This document shows positions 48,511 to 62,500 of a stretch of DNA of 64,000 nt, piece by piece; the first letter of the stretch is position 1, and each line of letters opens with the position of its first letter. The position numbers and the translations under genes were made by a program. This stretch comes from Monocercomonoides exilis (lineage: Eukaryota; Preaxostyla; Oxymonadida; Polymastigidae). The stretch is taken from contig LSRY02000024.1 in assembly GCA_001643675.2 (NCBI GenBank), positions 560,001 to 624,000 of the forward strand, read 5' to 3'. Below the pieces are notes generated by a model. It worked only from the letters and a program-made list of their open reading frames with translations. It was not told the DNA's origin and ran no database searches.

Positions 48511-50902
48511 ATGGAAACTGTTTCATTGGATTCATCGTTCCCTGTTCAATATAATTGTTTGCATAAAAATTTAGCGTTATCGTTGTATATTTTCTTATTT
48601 TTTGTATTCAGCTCAAAGCTTGAACACTTCAACTGCATTATCAATTTCTTCAATTAACGAGGAATCTACATTTCTTACTGGATCTCATGCATCATCACTT
48701 CCATTTTTAATTCATACGTGCATTGAATCAAAAAGATATTTTAGACATTCTTTTCATTTTGGTAAAGATTATTTTTCATCTTTCTGCAAACGCAACAACT
48801 CAAAAACTCATAAAGCGTCTTTTTTTGATTCAAAAGAATTTTTCAATTCAAGAAACTGGAAATTTTTTGAAGAAGATAATAAGAGCGATATTGATTTTCA
48901 AAGAACGATGAAATGTGACACAGAATTCTTCACAAGACAAGAACTGAAAAAGAATAATCATTGTATATTACAAAAGAAAGTGAAAACAAATTTTAAAGAA
49001 GATTTATCCGTAGAGGGAATGCACCAATCAGGTTTGAATAAGATTTGTATTTCAGCTTTATGTTAATAACTCTTATTCAACAATTGTTGAAATTATGCAA
49101 CGCTCAATTCTTTTTTCTTTTTGTTTTTTTCAATCGAATGTTCAATTTCAATTTTTTTTTTTTTAAATAAAATTCATTTTTATTTCTTCCTAGTCAAAAA
49201 TGCTCCCGAAGATGGTTATGAAACCAATTGTCTATCTCCAACAGCGCTTTATGAAAAAGCTCTTGATCAAAATTTTTGGAATAGCTTTTCCAGGCGGATG
49301 CCTTCTATTTGCGGAGGGCACGAGAGCTTAGATATGGAGTGTTTTGTGAACGGAGAAATGCGAATGGGGCTGAGTTCATTGAAGAAAAGCCGGATGATCG
49401 AAAAGTGGCAAAAAGATGATGCAGATTACTTGAGCAGCTGCTTGGAAAGAACGACTAAGTTTGCAGAGGAAGAGGCAGGCAAGCAAAAGACGAGAATGAC
49501 ACAAAGCCATTTGCCAAAATCGAGAAGAGCCGGAATTTTGAGGCAGATTAAAGAAGCAAAGGAGCATTGGAAGGTGTTTGGAGAGTGGGTGAGGAAGGAG
49601 TGGATTGAAGGGGAGGAGGAGAAGGAGCTGTGGGACAAGGCAGAGGTGAAGATAAAGGCGAAAGAGAAAGAGGAAAGGGAAGAAAGGGAAGAAAGGGAAG
49701 AAGAAGAAAAGGAAGAAGAGGAATTTGCTGCAGTAGGAGAATGTGACGAAGACAAAAGAGATGATTTGAATGAGAAAGAAGAAGGAGCTTTGAAAAGCAA
49801 TGGAAATGAGAAAGGGATAAAAGAAGAAGAAGAAGAAGAAGAAGAAGAAGAAGAAGAGAAGAAAGACAATGAAGAAAAAGACAATGGAGAAGAAGATAAA
49901 GAAGAAGAAGAAGAAGAAGAAGAAGAAGAAGAAAGTTTGAGAGAACAAAGAGAGATGAATGAATTTTGTGAGTGTTACAGTTCTTTATTAGCAACTGACG
50001 ATCTTCCTTCAATTAAAAAGATTTCAGATGAAATGGGCAAATTTGAAGATTTTCAGCCAAATTTTATAGAAAGCAACGAAAAACAATTAACAGGTGATCT
50101 TATTGCAAAGAGAATTCGTGATACACATTCATTTTCAGATGGAAGAATTTCTTCAAATGTTCAAAGGGAAATTGACTCAACGTGCTTTCCTTTGAGATGC
50201 GACAGTCGAATCTACAATACTGTATCTCCTCAAAGAGATGCTTGCCAGGCAGAAGAAGATTCTGAAAAACCTATTTTTTCTCATTTGCTGTGTGGAGCAA
50301 ACGAACAATGCCAAATAACTTCATTTGCTTTGCCGAGTAAATCTGAATATGATCCTTTTGAATTGGAATCTTTGAAATCAAGCAGTTATTCTTCTTCATC
50401 GCATTCACCAACGCTTGCAGCGTCTTCAGCAAAACCAGCACGGACAAATGGAAGATCCTTTCCTTTTCCCGAAGAAATGTGCAATTTACTTAAAGGTGAC
50501 ATGAATTGCACATCAGATGTTGCTTCGTGTGTTTCTGCCGTCCACACACCACAAGTCCCTCCTGAGCAGCAGAATTTGTGTGGCTATGTGCCAAAATGCC
50601 TGCCGATCTTGTCATACAACGTTATTCCGCTGTGTTGCATTTCTCCAATAAAATTGTTAAGCAGATTTGAAATCAAAAATAATGAAGTTTCGAGTGATTT
50701 TAGATGTTCTTTAAAGAGGAAAAGGATAAATGAATGTTATGCAGAAGGGAAGGCAAAGAATTTGTTCAGGTCAAGTATGAATTGTTATAAATCATATTTG
50801 CGAGATCGGCTTTCTTGTGTTCTTGATGTTGTTCATCAGAGGTTAATGTGGAAAACCCCTGCTCAAAAGAAATTCTTGTGGACATTTGATAGTTTAAGAT
50901 AA
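48511..50902 (+). CDS. Glu-rich protein of unknown function (three exons)
   Basis: Exons are 48511-48556, 48612-49031 and 49194-50902; phases agree and give 724 residues. The first exon (METVSLDSSFPVQY) was added because the second exon has no ATG and follows a clean CAG acceptor. Residues 1-155 are Ser/Phe/Lys-rich. Residues 160-310 are ordered and helical (YEKALDQNFWNSFSRRMPSI, RRAGILRQIKEAKEHWKVFG). Acidic runs follow at about 49660-49935, with Glu tracts coded by pure GAA arrays. The C-terminal part is Ser/Cys-rich and ends in a basic helix (SLKRKRINECYAEGKAKNLF, VLDVVHQRLMWKTPAQKKFL). The basic KRKR stretch could be a nuclear signal. No family is recognised. Confidence 0.7.
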
Positions 50903-51073
50903 TAATAATAATAATAATAATTGTGGATATGTTAAATAACATTTTATGCTTTTTTAAAGGATTTATTGCATTTTATTAGAGAGTCCAAAAAGGATCTTTT
51001 TTTCTTGAAATTGTAAAATATTGAAAAATTTGAACTAATTTTTTTTTTATTTATTATCTTTTATTTGCATGTG

Positions 51074-51114
<41 letters not shown>

Positions 51115-51266
51115 AGAGCAAAAAGCACTTCAATTAATTCATTGTATCACATGAAATCCTTCTTTTATAAGTTTTCAATGAAATTTCCTATTTTATTGAC
51201 ACCCTTACTTAATTTTTTTAATTTTTGTTCAGCTTTCGGTGCGTTTTTTAAGCATTTTTCGTCATT
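50903..51266. other. Short intergenic region with A31 tract
   Basis: An AAT microsatellite lies directly after the TAA, and a run of 31 A residues lies at 51081-51111. Otherwise it is AT-rich, leading to the ubiquitin-like gene. Confidence 0.6.
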
Positions 51267-52746
51267 ATGCATTTTTCGTTATATCTTAATACAAATTCTG
51301 TGGGAACGATAAATTTTCCTGGGGGTTTGCTTTGATGAATTTATCAATAAATTACACTAGGTTGAATCTTGCATTTTTGATTCATTTAACTTTGCAGCTG
51401 TCCCAAGCTCGTCAATTCAATATTTACTCAAACAATTAAAAAATCATTTTTCTGATTATCATGTACAGCGAGTTATTTATGAGGGAATGATCCTTTCAGC
51501 AGGATTTTTGGCGGATTATGGCATTCAAAATGGAAGTTTGTCATTTCTTTATTTTTCATTTTCAAAGAATAACATTGCACTTTTTTGAAATAAGGTGTTT
51601 TATATGTTGATGCAGTTTCAAAAAAGGAATTTTATGCTCCTTTTGAAACAGTTCGATTGGAAACTGAAAGAGACCCACCACCATTTTCTCTTGACAAACT
51701 TGATAGTGCAAGTTGTCACATGGAAGGAGTTATATGGGAGCATGGTTTTCATTTGGATGGTAAGGTTATTGAAGATACTTCAAACAAATCCAATAATCAA
51801 CCTCAATCAAAAAGTCGTCCTGTTCAACTCGATAATCGCATGTACTCGATGGTATAATTGCTTTAAATGTCTTTTTCCAAGCAAAATGAATTTTTGCATT
51901 CATTTTATTGTCATTATCTTTTTTTTTAATTTTTATATTTTTTGTTTTTTTAATTTTTCTATGCTTCTGTTTCTTATGTTTTAAATTTTCTCTCACTTAG
52001 CTTTCTTTGCACCAAAATCTACTTGGAATGCTACCCGGGCTAACATTCGGCGACGACTACCTCCCACTCGAGCTGCTTGGCCTCGATGATTTACCACCTG
52101 TTCTGCTTCAGCAGGTGCTGGACGATGTTGAAAGAACGAGAGCAGAAAGAGCAGCAGCAGCCCCCGCAGCTCCCACAGCACCCGCAGCACCCATCGCCCC
52201 TATAGCATCTACTGCTTCAATTGCTCAAATGGCGCCCACGATCCATCATACGCTGCCTGCTGATCTTTCTTCTCCACATCCCTCACCGAGCGGAGGAAGA
52301 GGTGGGACAGCAGGCGCAAGTTCAGCCAATTCCTCTCAGCATAATTCACAGGGCTCATCTGGCAATGCGCAGGTAGCCAGCACTCATTCAAATACTCGTT
52401 CAGCAGGCGCTGCAACGAGTGCTTCTTCTCTGCCTTCTTCGACAAGTCTCTCTTCTTCTTCTTCTTCTTCTTCTTCTTCTTCTTCTTCTTCTTCTTCTTC
52501 TTCTTCTTCTTCTTCTTCTTCTTCTTCTTCTTCTTCTTCTTCTTCTGCGAGAAACGTCGATGGCGAGGCAAAAGCGAATCAAAGCAGTGTTAGCAATTCT
52601 CAATCAGATATTTCTTCTTCTTCTCCAATTTCTTCTTCAACTACAACCCTTCCATTTGATTTGACTAGAGCAATGAACATGGAAAACGAAAATGATGGAT
52701 ACGATGCTGATAGCATGCTTCTTGACTGTGTGAGTGATTTCGAAGC

Positions 52747-52785
<39 letters not shown>

Positions 52786-53418
52786 CGATGATGATGAGAA
52801 TGAAATAGAAGGGATGAGGAGCCCGAAATATTATGAGAGTTTTGACGATGGATCAGAAGCGAATGAAGGAGACGAATCTGGAATGCATTCATCAACTCAT
52901 CTTCTGAGAGCACCTGAAAGAGATTCTTCATCACGCTCCAATGCTAATTCAACTAATACCACTTCTTCTTCTTCTTCTTCTTCAAATCCAAATCCAGATC
53001 CAAATCCAAATCCAGCCAATACTTCTTCGAGCAATCTTTTCCAACCACTTGGCTCAACTGATTCTGCAACTTCTCAAACTGGAAGCCAACCTCAAGAACA
53101 GCCTTTCATGATGCATGCTCCATTTATACAATTTATGCCTAACCTCCTGCAGGGGCAGCAGGCTCAGCAGGCTCAGCAGGGCCGTGCTTTTACAGAGGAG
53201 GAATTAGACGTATGAATCATTTTCACATAGTTTTTTAAAGGAATAAATTTTTTCCATTTTTTTATCGTTTTGCAATGTTTGATTTAATTTAGGTTATTGA
53301 CGAACTTTGCCAATATGAATTTTCTCGTGAAGAAGCAGAGCTGGCTGTGCGTGAGGTGGGAACAGATATGGAAACAGTTCTTCCTTGGATCACGGAGAAG
53401 CATTTTTCGAATCAATAG
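51267..53418 (+). CDS. Ubiquitin-like/UBA shuttle-type protein (five exons)
   Basis: Exons are 51267-51324, 51398-51535, 51595-51851, 52001-53209 and 53293-53418, phase-consistent, giving 595 residues. Residues 1-70 look like a ubiquitin-like domain, starting MHFSLYLNTNSVGTINFPGA and ending ILSAGFLADYGIQNGSVLYV, where the pattern L-x2-YGI-x-NGS matches the ubiquitin DYNIQKES position. The final exon is a UBA domain (VIDELCQYEFSREEAELAVR, then MTVLPWI-type helix METVLPWITEKHF). Between them lie a Pro/Ala-rich region, a Ser run of about 32 residues, an Asp run, and a second Ser region. A ubiquitin-like N-terminus plus C-terminal UBA is the layout of proteasome shuttle factors such as ubiquilin/Dsk2 and Rad23. 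No STI1 or XPC-binding domain is clear, so the precise orthologue is open. Confidence 0.78.
52450..52546 (+). repeat. (TCT)32 poly-serine array
   Basis: An essentially pure TCT array in frame within the ubiquitin-like/UBA gene encodes about 32 serines. A GAT array coding about 14 Asp follows at about 52750-52797. Confidence 0.95.
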
Positions 53419-53585
53419 AATTTTTTATTTGTTTTTGTTCATTCTTGTGGGTGAATTTAACACTTTGTTTTTTTGTATATGTCATGAATTTATTGACTTA
53501 TTGTGTTTTTGCAAATTTGATAAAAATTTGACGCGGAATATTTTTACAGTTTATTTTTTTAAATTTTTTATTTTTTTTTTCTTTA

Positions 53586-56500
53586 ATGGAGGACTTTGTA
53601 TTTACAGAAAGTCTGTCATCGTTTTTAGAAACAAAGTTTTATAGAGATAACATTGAAGTTGCAAAAGCAAAGTGTGAATTTTCAAATAATTCTTTGGTGA
53701 TAAAAAAATTATTTGTCAGCCCCAATTATCTTGATGTCATTTGGAAAAATCTTTCCAAAAGCAGAGACATTACGGAATTTGTTCATGCCATGAGCAGTGT
53801 TAACGTTATCATTAAAATTTGCTCTGGATTAAAAACAGAATCTGAAACAGAATTTATAAATCAACAGTTTTGCCAGAGATGTTATTCAATTCTTCACAGA
53901 TGTCTGATTGTACTTGGAGCTGAACTGCAATCGCAAAATACTGAATTTCGTCGAGGTATTGTTTTGCTTGAGCTTCTTTTTTTAATCGCTTACAGCTTTT
54001 TCAATTTGTTATTTTCTCAGTTGCCTTTTCGTTCAAACTTATGAATGGAAATATGGAATGATTGCTTGTGATGGCTTTAAAAAGAATAAAAAATCTGAAT
54101 TTACAGCCAAGCGTCCAACTCAAAGAACAAAAGAAGATGAAAGAGCTGGCGAATGGGGAAAGAAAAAGGGGGCGTTGCTGAATCAGATCACAAACAGAAT
54201 CGGAAGCATTGAAGATACGGATGATTCCTTTGTTCGCTGGAAATTGTTTGATGTGATTGTGTCAACTCTATTTCAGCTTCTTGAGTGGAAATGGAATGCA
54301 TCGGTTTGCCTCAAACTTTTTTCTTGTGTTGATATTGTTCAAAGAAATCCCCTTTTTGTGTATTGCTTTTGACTGAAAATGACAAAATATCGTTCCGCTA
54401 GCAAATAGATAGTCAATCATTTCAGTCACAAAACTCGTTTTCGACTCATCTTCTACTGAAATATCTGATTAGACAACTTCTTGAATCACCTTCTTTTCAC
54501 GCAGACACCGAGATTCGGATTGTTCGATTAATATTGACACACAACAGGCGAGTCATTCGTCCTCTTCTTTCGAATCCTTCTTCTTCTTCTTCTTCTGATT
54601 CATCAAGCTCAATCTCTTCTTCTTCTTCTTCTTCTTCTTCTTCTTCTTCTTCTTCTTCTTCTTCTTCTTCTTCTTCTTCTTCTCAATCTCTTCTTCCAGC
54701 CACATTATTACCCCAACAGCTCAAGATTCGCACTGACATTCCAAATTTCTTTGTGTCCTTCGGATTTGAGCTGATGGGAAGCGGCTTTTCGCGTCTTTTG
54801 TTTGTTCTTCTCAGCTCGATGCTTTCGTATCTGAAGGCGAATGCATCAGGAGAAGCTGAAAAGGAGAAAAGAGGAAGAAGAGGCGCAGGAAGCTCAACTG
54901 ACATTGAACCTACTGGTGTGTATTGAGAAGAATGTTTGAATAGCGATTGAATGATGAATTGAAAGCGTTGCGAAAACAGAAAAAAAATATTAAAAATTTA
55001 ATTTTTGCTTTTGGAAAGCCATATTTACGCTTGTTGCCTTTTTTTATGATATCTTTGTGTTTGATTCATCGAGAAGACAATTTCATTTCATTTTTTTTTC
55101 TAATTTTTCTTTTCTTTTGTCGAAATTCTTAAACAGCCATTGCAATCCGCTTCCTTCTGAGTTCGTTTGAAACTGAGCCAAAACTCATAACATTGTTCTT
55201 TCCGAATGTTCTTCGCCTTCTTCCAGCATTCGACCAGAATCATTCAAAAGTTAAGGAAAGTAATCAGCTTTCTGCATCAGATGACAGCTCTTCTTCTTTT
55301 ACGAGCAAATCAAAGGTAACTTCACCTTCTTCTTCTTCCTCTTCCTCTTCCTCTTCCTTTTCCTCTTCTTCTCTTCCTCGTAGTGTAGTCGTAAGGTTTG
55401 TAGTGACAGTGATTGGGATGGCATTGAAACAGCAGCTTTTGAGTCGGAGAATGGAAGACAACTGGAGTTGCAATTGTGGATGGGAAGTGAAGAAAGAGGA
55501 GAAAGAGAAAGAGAAAGAGAAAGAGAAATTGGTGAAAGAAGAAGATGATGATTCGGAAGATGATAATGAAACTGAAGAAGAAAAAGATAATGCTGCAAAA
55601 AGGAATTTGAAGAAAAAGACAGAAGAAGAAGAAGAAGAAGACAAAAGAATAAAATCCAATGAAACAAATGCAATTGATTCAGAAAGCAAAGCAGAGCAAA
55701 TTACAAGTCGAACAGCCATTTCTTCAGAAGAAAAGCTCAATCCAAACGAAATGGCAACAAACTCTGAAATTTTAGAGAAGCCAAACATCAACCACAAAAT
55801 CTATCAGGAGTGTGAAAGACTCATCAAAGAATACAACGAAGGAGCAAAACTGCTGTCAGAATTTCATCTTCTTCTCGACGTCGACCAATGGGAAGTAACA
55901 GCTCCTGTGAAGATTGATTCTTCTTTGATTTGCCATTCAACTTCTGAAAAGAAGAAAAAAAAGCATTTGTTTAAATCGTCTTTCACTAACAAACAAGCTT
56001 CATCTTCTTCATTTTCTTCATTTTCTTCTTCTTCTCCTCCTTCTCCTTCTTCCTCTCCTTCCTCTCCCTCTTCCTCTTCCTCTTCGATCTCTTCCACTCA
56101 CAACTTAACTGGCTGCTCCAACGACTGCTGTTTTGTGCTTCTTTCCTCTTTTCTCTCTTCGAAGGACTCATTCGTAAGAACAACAGCAGCTGAATGGATA
56201 TACAAACTTGTCGTTGTTGCTTCTTCGCCTGTTTCTTCTCTGAATTCGCTTTCATCATCATCTTCTTCATCGTTGTCTTCTTCCTCTTCTTCTTCTTCTT
56301 CCTTTCCAATTTCTTCTTCTTCTTCTTCTTCTTTTCTTTCTTCTGATTCATCTTTTGTGTCTTTGAAGTTTCTAAAACTGCATTGTCTTCTTCTGTTGAG
56401 ATGTATTCAGCAACTTATTCTTCCTTTCTCTTTCTCTTCTTCTTCTTCTTCTTTAACAAACATTTCTTCTCTATCATCATTATCATTATCTTCTTCTTCT

Positions 56501-59500
56501 TCTTCTTCTTCTTCTCATCAATCTTCATTCGTTTCAACCAAAAAGGAGAAGTATTTTGGAGTGCTTCTTCTTCATCATCTTTTGTCTATCAACATTTTCT
56601 CTTCACATTTGGATATGATTTTTGCTTCTGCTTCTTTTGAAAGGGTTTGCCGGCAAAAAAGAGCATTTGATGTTGTTGAAGGATGGATGAAGGAGAAATG
56701 GAAGGAAAGAGAAAGAAAGAGAGAAAAAGAGAAAGGAAAGGAAAGAGAAGGAAAAAGCGAAAGAAAGAAAGAGAATGAAAATTCTTATGAAGATAACGTT
56801 GCTAATGAAGAGAAAGACAATGATAAAGATAAAATGGAAGAAGAAGAAGAAATTGATTCGGAGAACGAAAATGATTCGCATATTTCGAATTCAGAGGAAG
56901 GAAGAACGATAACTGATGATATCGAAAATAACAAAGAATTTGAAAAGGAAATGGAAAAAGAAAAAGAAAAAATAGAAAGTGATGAAAAAGAAGGTGATAA
57001 CGATGACAAACAAAAAGAAGAAGAAAATTCAAAAATTTTTCATTCAATTCCAGAAACAGAGACGTTTGATGAGTTTGTAGCTTCGATTCGAAACAGTCCT
57101 CTTTTAACCCAAACATTTTTGTTATCAACAGCTTCAGCCGATCAACTTTCTTCTCATTCTTCTTCTTCTTCTTCTTTCTCTTCTTCTTCTTCTTCTTCCT
57201 CCTCCTCCTCTTCTTCTTCTCTTCCTCTTCATCATCAAATTAATAATAATAATAATCAACAAAAAGAACAAGAAAAAGAAGCGAAAGAGCAACCAGCAAA
57301 AACGAGGCAAGTTCAGCTTTCTGTTGAAGAGGCGATTGAAAGAATTGTGTTCATTGCTTTGCATTTGCTGGAGGGCAAGCAACCAACTGGAGATGAAATG
57401 AAGGAGTTTTTGGAACATTCTTCTGTTTCTTATTCATCATCATCATCATCTTCTTCTTCTTCTTCTTCTTCTTCTTCATCCGCTTTATCATCTCAATCCT
57501 CACATTCAGAAGAAACACTTTCATTTTCATCATTTTCATCGTCGTCGTTTTCTTCTTCTTCTCTTCTCCTTTCCTCAAACTTCATTCGCCCTCTTCTCCT
57601 TCTCAGCTTTTCTCAAAGAGATTCAGTAACGAACCGCTTTCTTTCACTTCGTTTGCTGACTTTGTTTATTTCGACTCTTCATTCATGTGTGCTGCCACTG
57701 TGTTACGCGATGCTCTTTCCTTTCTCAGCTTCTTCAATTCAATCTGAAATGAATTTAAGTTCATCATCATTGTCATCGTCGTCACCTTCTTCTTCTTCTT
57801 CTTCTTTGATTTCTTCTTCTCTTCAGCCTTCTCCACAGCACAGCATATACAGTTCCTTTCAGATTGCTTCATTAGCAGAGACACTTTCCAGTGTGACTGA
57901 AACAAAAGAAGAAGAAAGAAGAAGAAGAAGTAGAATGCAAAGCAACATGAGTGGAATCGGAAATGGAAGCGAAAAAATGCAAAATAAAGCGAATTTCAGT
58001 GAAGGAAGCAGAGAAAAGCAGATCACAGCTGTTTTGATGGACTGTCTTGTTGCTCTTTTGAGTGGGAAGGCGAAAAGCGAACAAAAGCAAGAAGGAGAAG
58101 AAGAAGAAGATGATGATGAAATTTATTCATTGGAAATGGAAAATGCAGATGAATTGGATGAAGACGAAAGGGGAAAAGGGAGAAAGAAAAACAAAAAAGA
58201 AATCGAGAAAAAAGGTAAATCCAAAAAGAAGTTTGGATTTAATGGAGAAAAAGCAAATATTCCTCGAAAAAAAATGAGAAGGACGAGAAAAAGCAACAAA
58301 AAAGAGAATGAAGATGATGAAGAAGAAGAAGACGATGAAGCAGAAGAAAAAGATGAGGAAAACAAAGGAGATGAAGATGAAGATGAGGATGAGGTTTATG
58401 AAGAAGGTTCCAACGAGACAAGCGATGAATCATTTGATGAGTTGAATGAAAAGCGCAAAAAGGAAAAGGGAAAGAATAAGAAAAAAATGAATGAAAAGCA
58501 ATCTTTGTTGTCTAAAACTTCTGTTAAAAGTCAAACAGCTGACGCTCAAAGCTGTCTGAGCACTTTGCGTCTCGACCCGCAAATCATCAAAACAGCGCTG
58601 GTTTCTTCATCGACTTCATCTTCTTCTGTTTATTCTTTTTCATCATTTTCGGAGAAATCGGAGAATTCGGAGATTCCTTTTGCCTTCTCGTCCACAACGC
58701 AAAGGCTGTGGAATGCAAATGCTGTGTCTGTGATGCGCTGCAGATGCTTAGACTTCGATTCGCCACTCCACACAGCAGCAAATCTGGCTGTTGTCGGTGA
58801 ATTGTATGCTTCATGTGAATAAGAATTTTTTATTTTTTTCTTTTCTTTTCTTTTCTTTTCTTTTCTTTTCTTTTCTTTTCTTTTCTTTTCTTTTTTCTTT
58901 TCATTTTTCAATGTGTGTATATGTACTTTGCAGTCTTTTTTTTGAGAGGGTACATCTTTTGGATGCTTTTTTATAGTAAACTTGTCAATCAACATAATTT
59001 TGGATTTTTTATTTCACTCTTTTTTTCACTTTCTGTTTAACATTCAATTAACAATTTTCAATACTCATTTAACACACAAATGCAGATTGTGCACAGATGA
59101 GCCGCTTTCTTCGGTGCAGCATTTGTTTCGCGCACTTCTTCTTCCAAAGGAAATGATGAATACGTCAAATCTTCCTTTTTTGACTCTTTCTTTTGTTAAC
59201 TCTGTAGTCAGTGAGCTTTTGTCGCTCTCAACTGTAACTTCTTCTCTTTTTTCTTCTTTCTACCAAAATTCGAATCAAAGCAGCTTTTTATTGTCTTCTT
59301 CTTTTTCATCATCATCATCTTCTTCAATAATTTCACGCAATTCATCAGAATTCTCTTCATTTTCGTCATTTTTGAGCCAAGTTCTGACTTTTGTTGCGCA
59401 TTCTCCTTTTCTGTTGCCTGATAGCCATCCATTTTATTTCCTTGCTGCAAATCCTTCATGTATTGCTTCTCTTTCTTCTTTCTCCTCCTCTTCTTCCTCT

Positions 59501-62500
59501 TTCTCTTCTTCTTCTTCTTCTCTTCAATCATATCCATTTTTTCTTGACTGCATCAGTCGGATTCGAACTGGAAGCATTCGAGCTCTTTGTGGGCTTGTTC
59601 ATCCGCTCACATTTGAAGTGTTCTCTTCTCATTTGGCTCAATCAAAAAATTCAAACATTTTCTCTTCTTTCTCTGCATCTCAGCCTTCTTTGAATCATTC
59701 TTCCATTCTTTCGAATAGACAAAATAACGAAATTACTTCAAAGCAAATTTATTCTGCTTCTGCTTCTTCTTCATCTTCATCTTCCTCCTCTTCTTCAGTT
59801 CTTCCTGTTCCACTTGCTTCGAATCAACCAGAAATTAGCACTCAAACGAATGAACATGCTTTTTCCGACGTGTTTGCAGCCTTCACATCATCAATCGAAG
59901 CAACCGTTGAAGCTGAAGAAGCCAAAGAGTCAATTGCAGATTTCCTCATCCTGTTTCGACTTCTTTGTCCAATGGAGACTATTATGAATGCCTCAAAGCA
60001 GAGAAGCAGAAGGAAAGGAAACAAAGCAAGTGAGCCGAAGCAAAGGAAACAAAATGAAACTTCTGTTGAATCAACAATATTTTTCACGTCTTCTCAGATG
60101 GCAGATGCAACTTCTGTGTCTTCTTCTCATTCAGAATTTGGTTCTGATGTTTATCCTATCAATTCCTTTGTATCGTCCACATTGATGGAATGGGGCTGTG
60201 ATCTTGTGTTGGCTGGCGTTTCGCTTGTTCCACTGATATTCGCTCTGAAGCTGCCACACACAATTCTTGCTTCTATTCTGTCTGCTTTGGTTGAGCGAAT
60301 CAAGCCGTCTGTTGCAGAAAAAAGCAGCATGACAATTGATGAAGGATTAAAGCCGTTTTCAAAAATGAGTTCTGAAGAAACTGACTATTCTTCGATGACT
60401 TCTTCCTCTTCTTCTTCTTCTATTTCTTCGAGTCTCTCTGTTCCATCTGTCCCAACGCAATTGTCAGTTACCGAACGTATTTCGCGCTTCTTTACGTTTC
60501 TTTTCGATTCCTTTGAGGCAATTGGTTCTTTCGCACAGAAAGAAGGCGAAAAGGCAATTCGGATGAAACTCGATGCTTCGGATAAATACAACAGAAATAT
60601 GAGCGAAAAAACAAAAGGAAGGAATGAGAAATTATCTAAGGAGAAAAAAACAGAGAAAGAGCTGGAAGATCGAGAAAACAATGAAAAGCAGCAGAACCAG
60701 GAGGACGAAGAAGAGAACGAGGAAGAAGGCGACTATTTGAGAGAGCACAACCAGCGGGAGACACTGCAGGCGATGCTGAATGTGGCGGTATCTGATGCTG
60801 TATGCAACGGATGGCTCGGCACAAAAGTACTTCAATGGATTGAGAAAACATTGAGCACCCTTTCTGATAGAATGGATGAGATTGCGAAAATGCACAGTGA
60901 AAATGGTGAAACAAGGAAAAATGAAGATGATTCGATAAATACAAATGAACAATTGCCTCGTGACGAACAACCAGCAGCAGAGTCTATTAATTCTGATGTT
61001 CCCGAGCAGAATTCTTCCTTTTCAACTTCTCAAATTGAACAAAGTGCTGCTTCTGAGAAAAAAGGACCAACGAAAAAAATTGAAGAAAATGAATGGAGTG
61101 TGCTCTGTTTCTTTAGCAGCTGTGCTCTTTCTGTTCTGGGTGTGCTGTGCAGCTGGAGCACGTCGCTGGCACATCAATACATCTGGATCGTTTCGAAGAT
61201 TCTGACACATTTTCGAAATGAAGTTACAATGTGGTCTCAAAAGCAACCCATGGCAAATGCTACAACTTCGTCGCTGCCTTTGACCATTCAACAATACTCT
61301 GACTCAACATCTGGAAATCAATTTGCTTATATTCTTCCCTCTTCTCTTGTCTGCTGTGCAGTTTATGTGGCTGGCGAGCTGTGCTGCATCATTCCCAACG
61401 AATCACAGCCACTTATTGACCAGCTGCTGTGGCTGATGACACACTCTGAGGCAGTCATCTCTTCTTCCGCAGCAGAAATTATTCGAAAGATATCAGTGAA
61501 GCAGGAAAGAAGTGGAGAAACGGATTTCAAAAATGTATATTCGACTGAAAAATTAGAGAAAGGAACAGAAAGTTCAGAACAAAAAGATTCAAATTTAAAG
61601 ACGCAAAGAATTGATAGCAGCTTTTCAAATGATGGAGTTTCGATGACTGTCATGCAGAAAGATGCGAATTCAAATTCTTCTTCCAACATCTTACTTAATG
61701 GCTCAACGAAAAAACAGTATGTTTTCAATTCTTCCATCCAATCTGTTGTTCTGTGCCATTCCCAATTGCGAGAAGCACCTTTTCTCGTTGTGTCTTCGCT
61801 GCTATTGAGTGGAAAGCTAAAAGGGATGGATTCCACTCTTGCCCTTTCACGTTGTCTTATTCCGTGCAGATTTGTTCGGTTTCTGACAAATAATTCAATC
61901 AATTCTTCACATTTTGCTAGAAATTCGGAAGATGTCTTATCTTTGGCACTCTACAGTCAAGATTCATCTTCTCTGCCTTTTTCTCCTTCACCTGTGCGCT
62001 TTTCTTCTGCAACTCAGCCATCGGAATCTTCTTATTCATCGTTGCCATCATCGGCAGCTCCTTCATTGTTCACGGCTCTCCTTCCAACTATCTCAAGTTC
62101 GTCTCAACAGGATAAAAAGCCTGTTTATTCTGCAAAACTCAATCTAAATGCGTCTTCATTGCTGCATCTGTCTACGAAAGGAAGGCAGACTCCAAGAGAA
62201 CTCAAATCGCAACAACCATTCAACAGCAGTGGAACAATATCCACACAAATGGCTGATCAACAACACAATATACATCGAAATAGAGTCTTTGAGGATAAAA
62301 ATTTGGCTTTGGAACCGCAACTTTCATCATTCGCTGAAGATGCGCTACTTCGGTTGACCCGATGGAGCCGTCAGCTGTTCAATCTTCTGTTCAGCCAAGC
62401 TCAAAAATTAGAGTCAACCGACGGAAGAAAGCGATTGAGGGTCAAAAAAAGAGGCAGCGTGAAAAAGGAAGGAGAAAAGGAAGAAGATGATGATGAAAAT

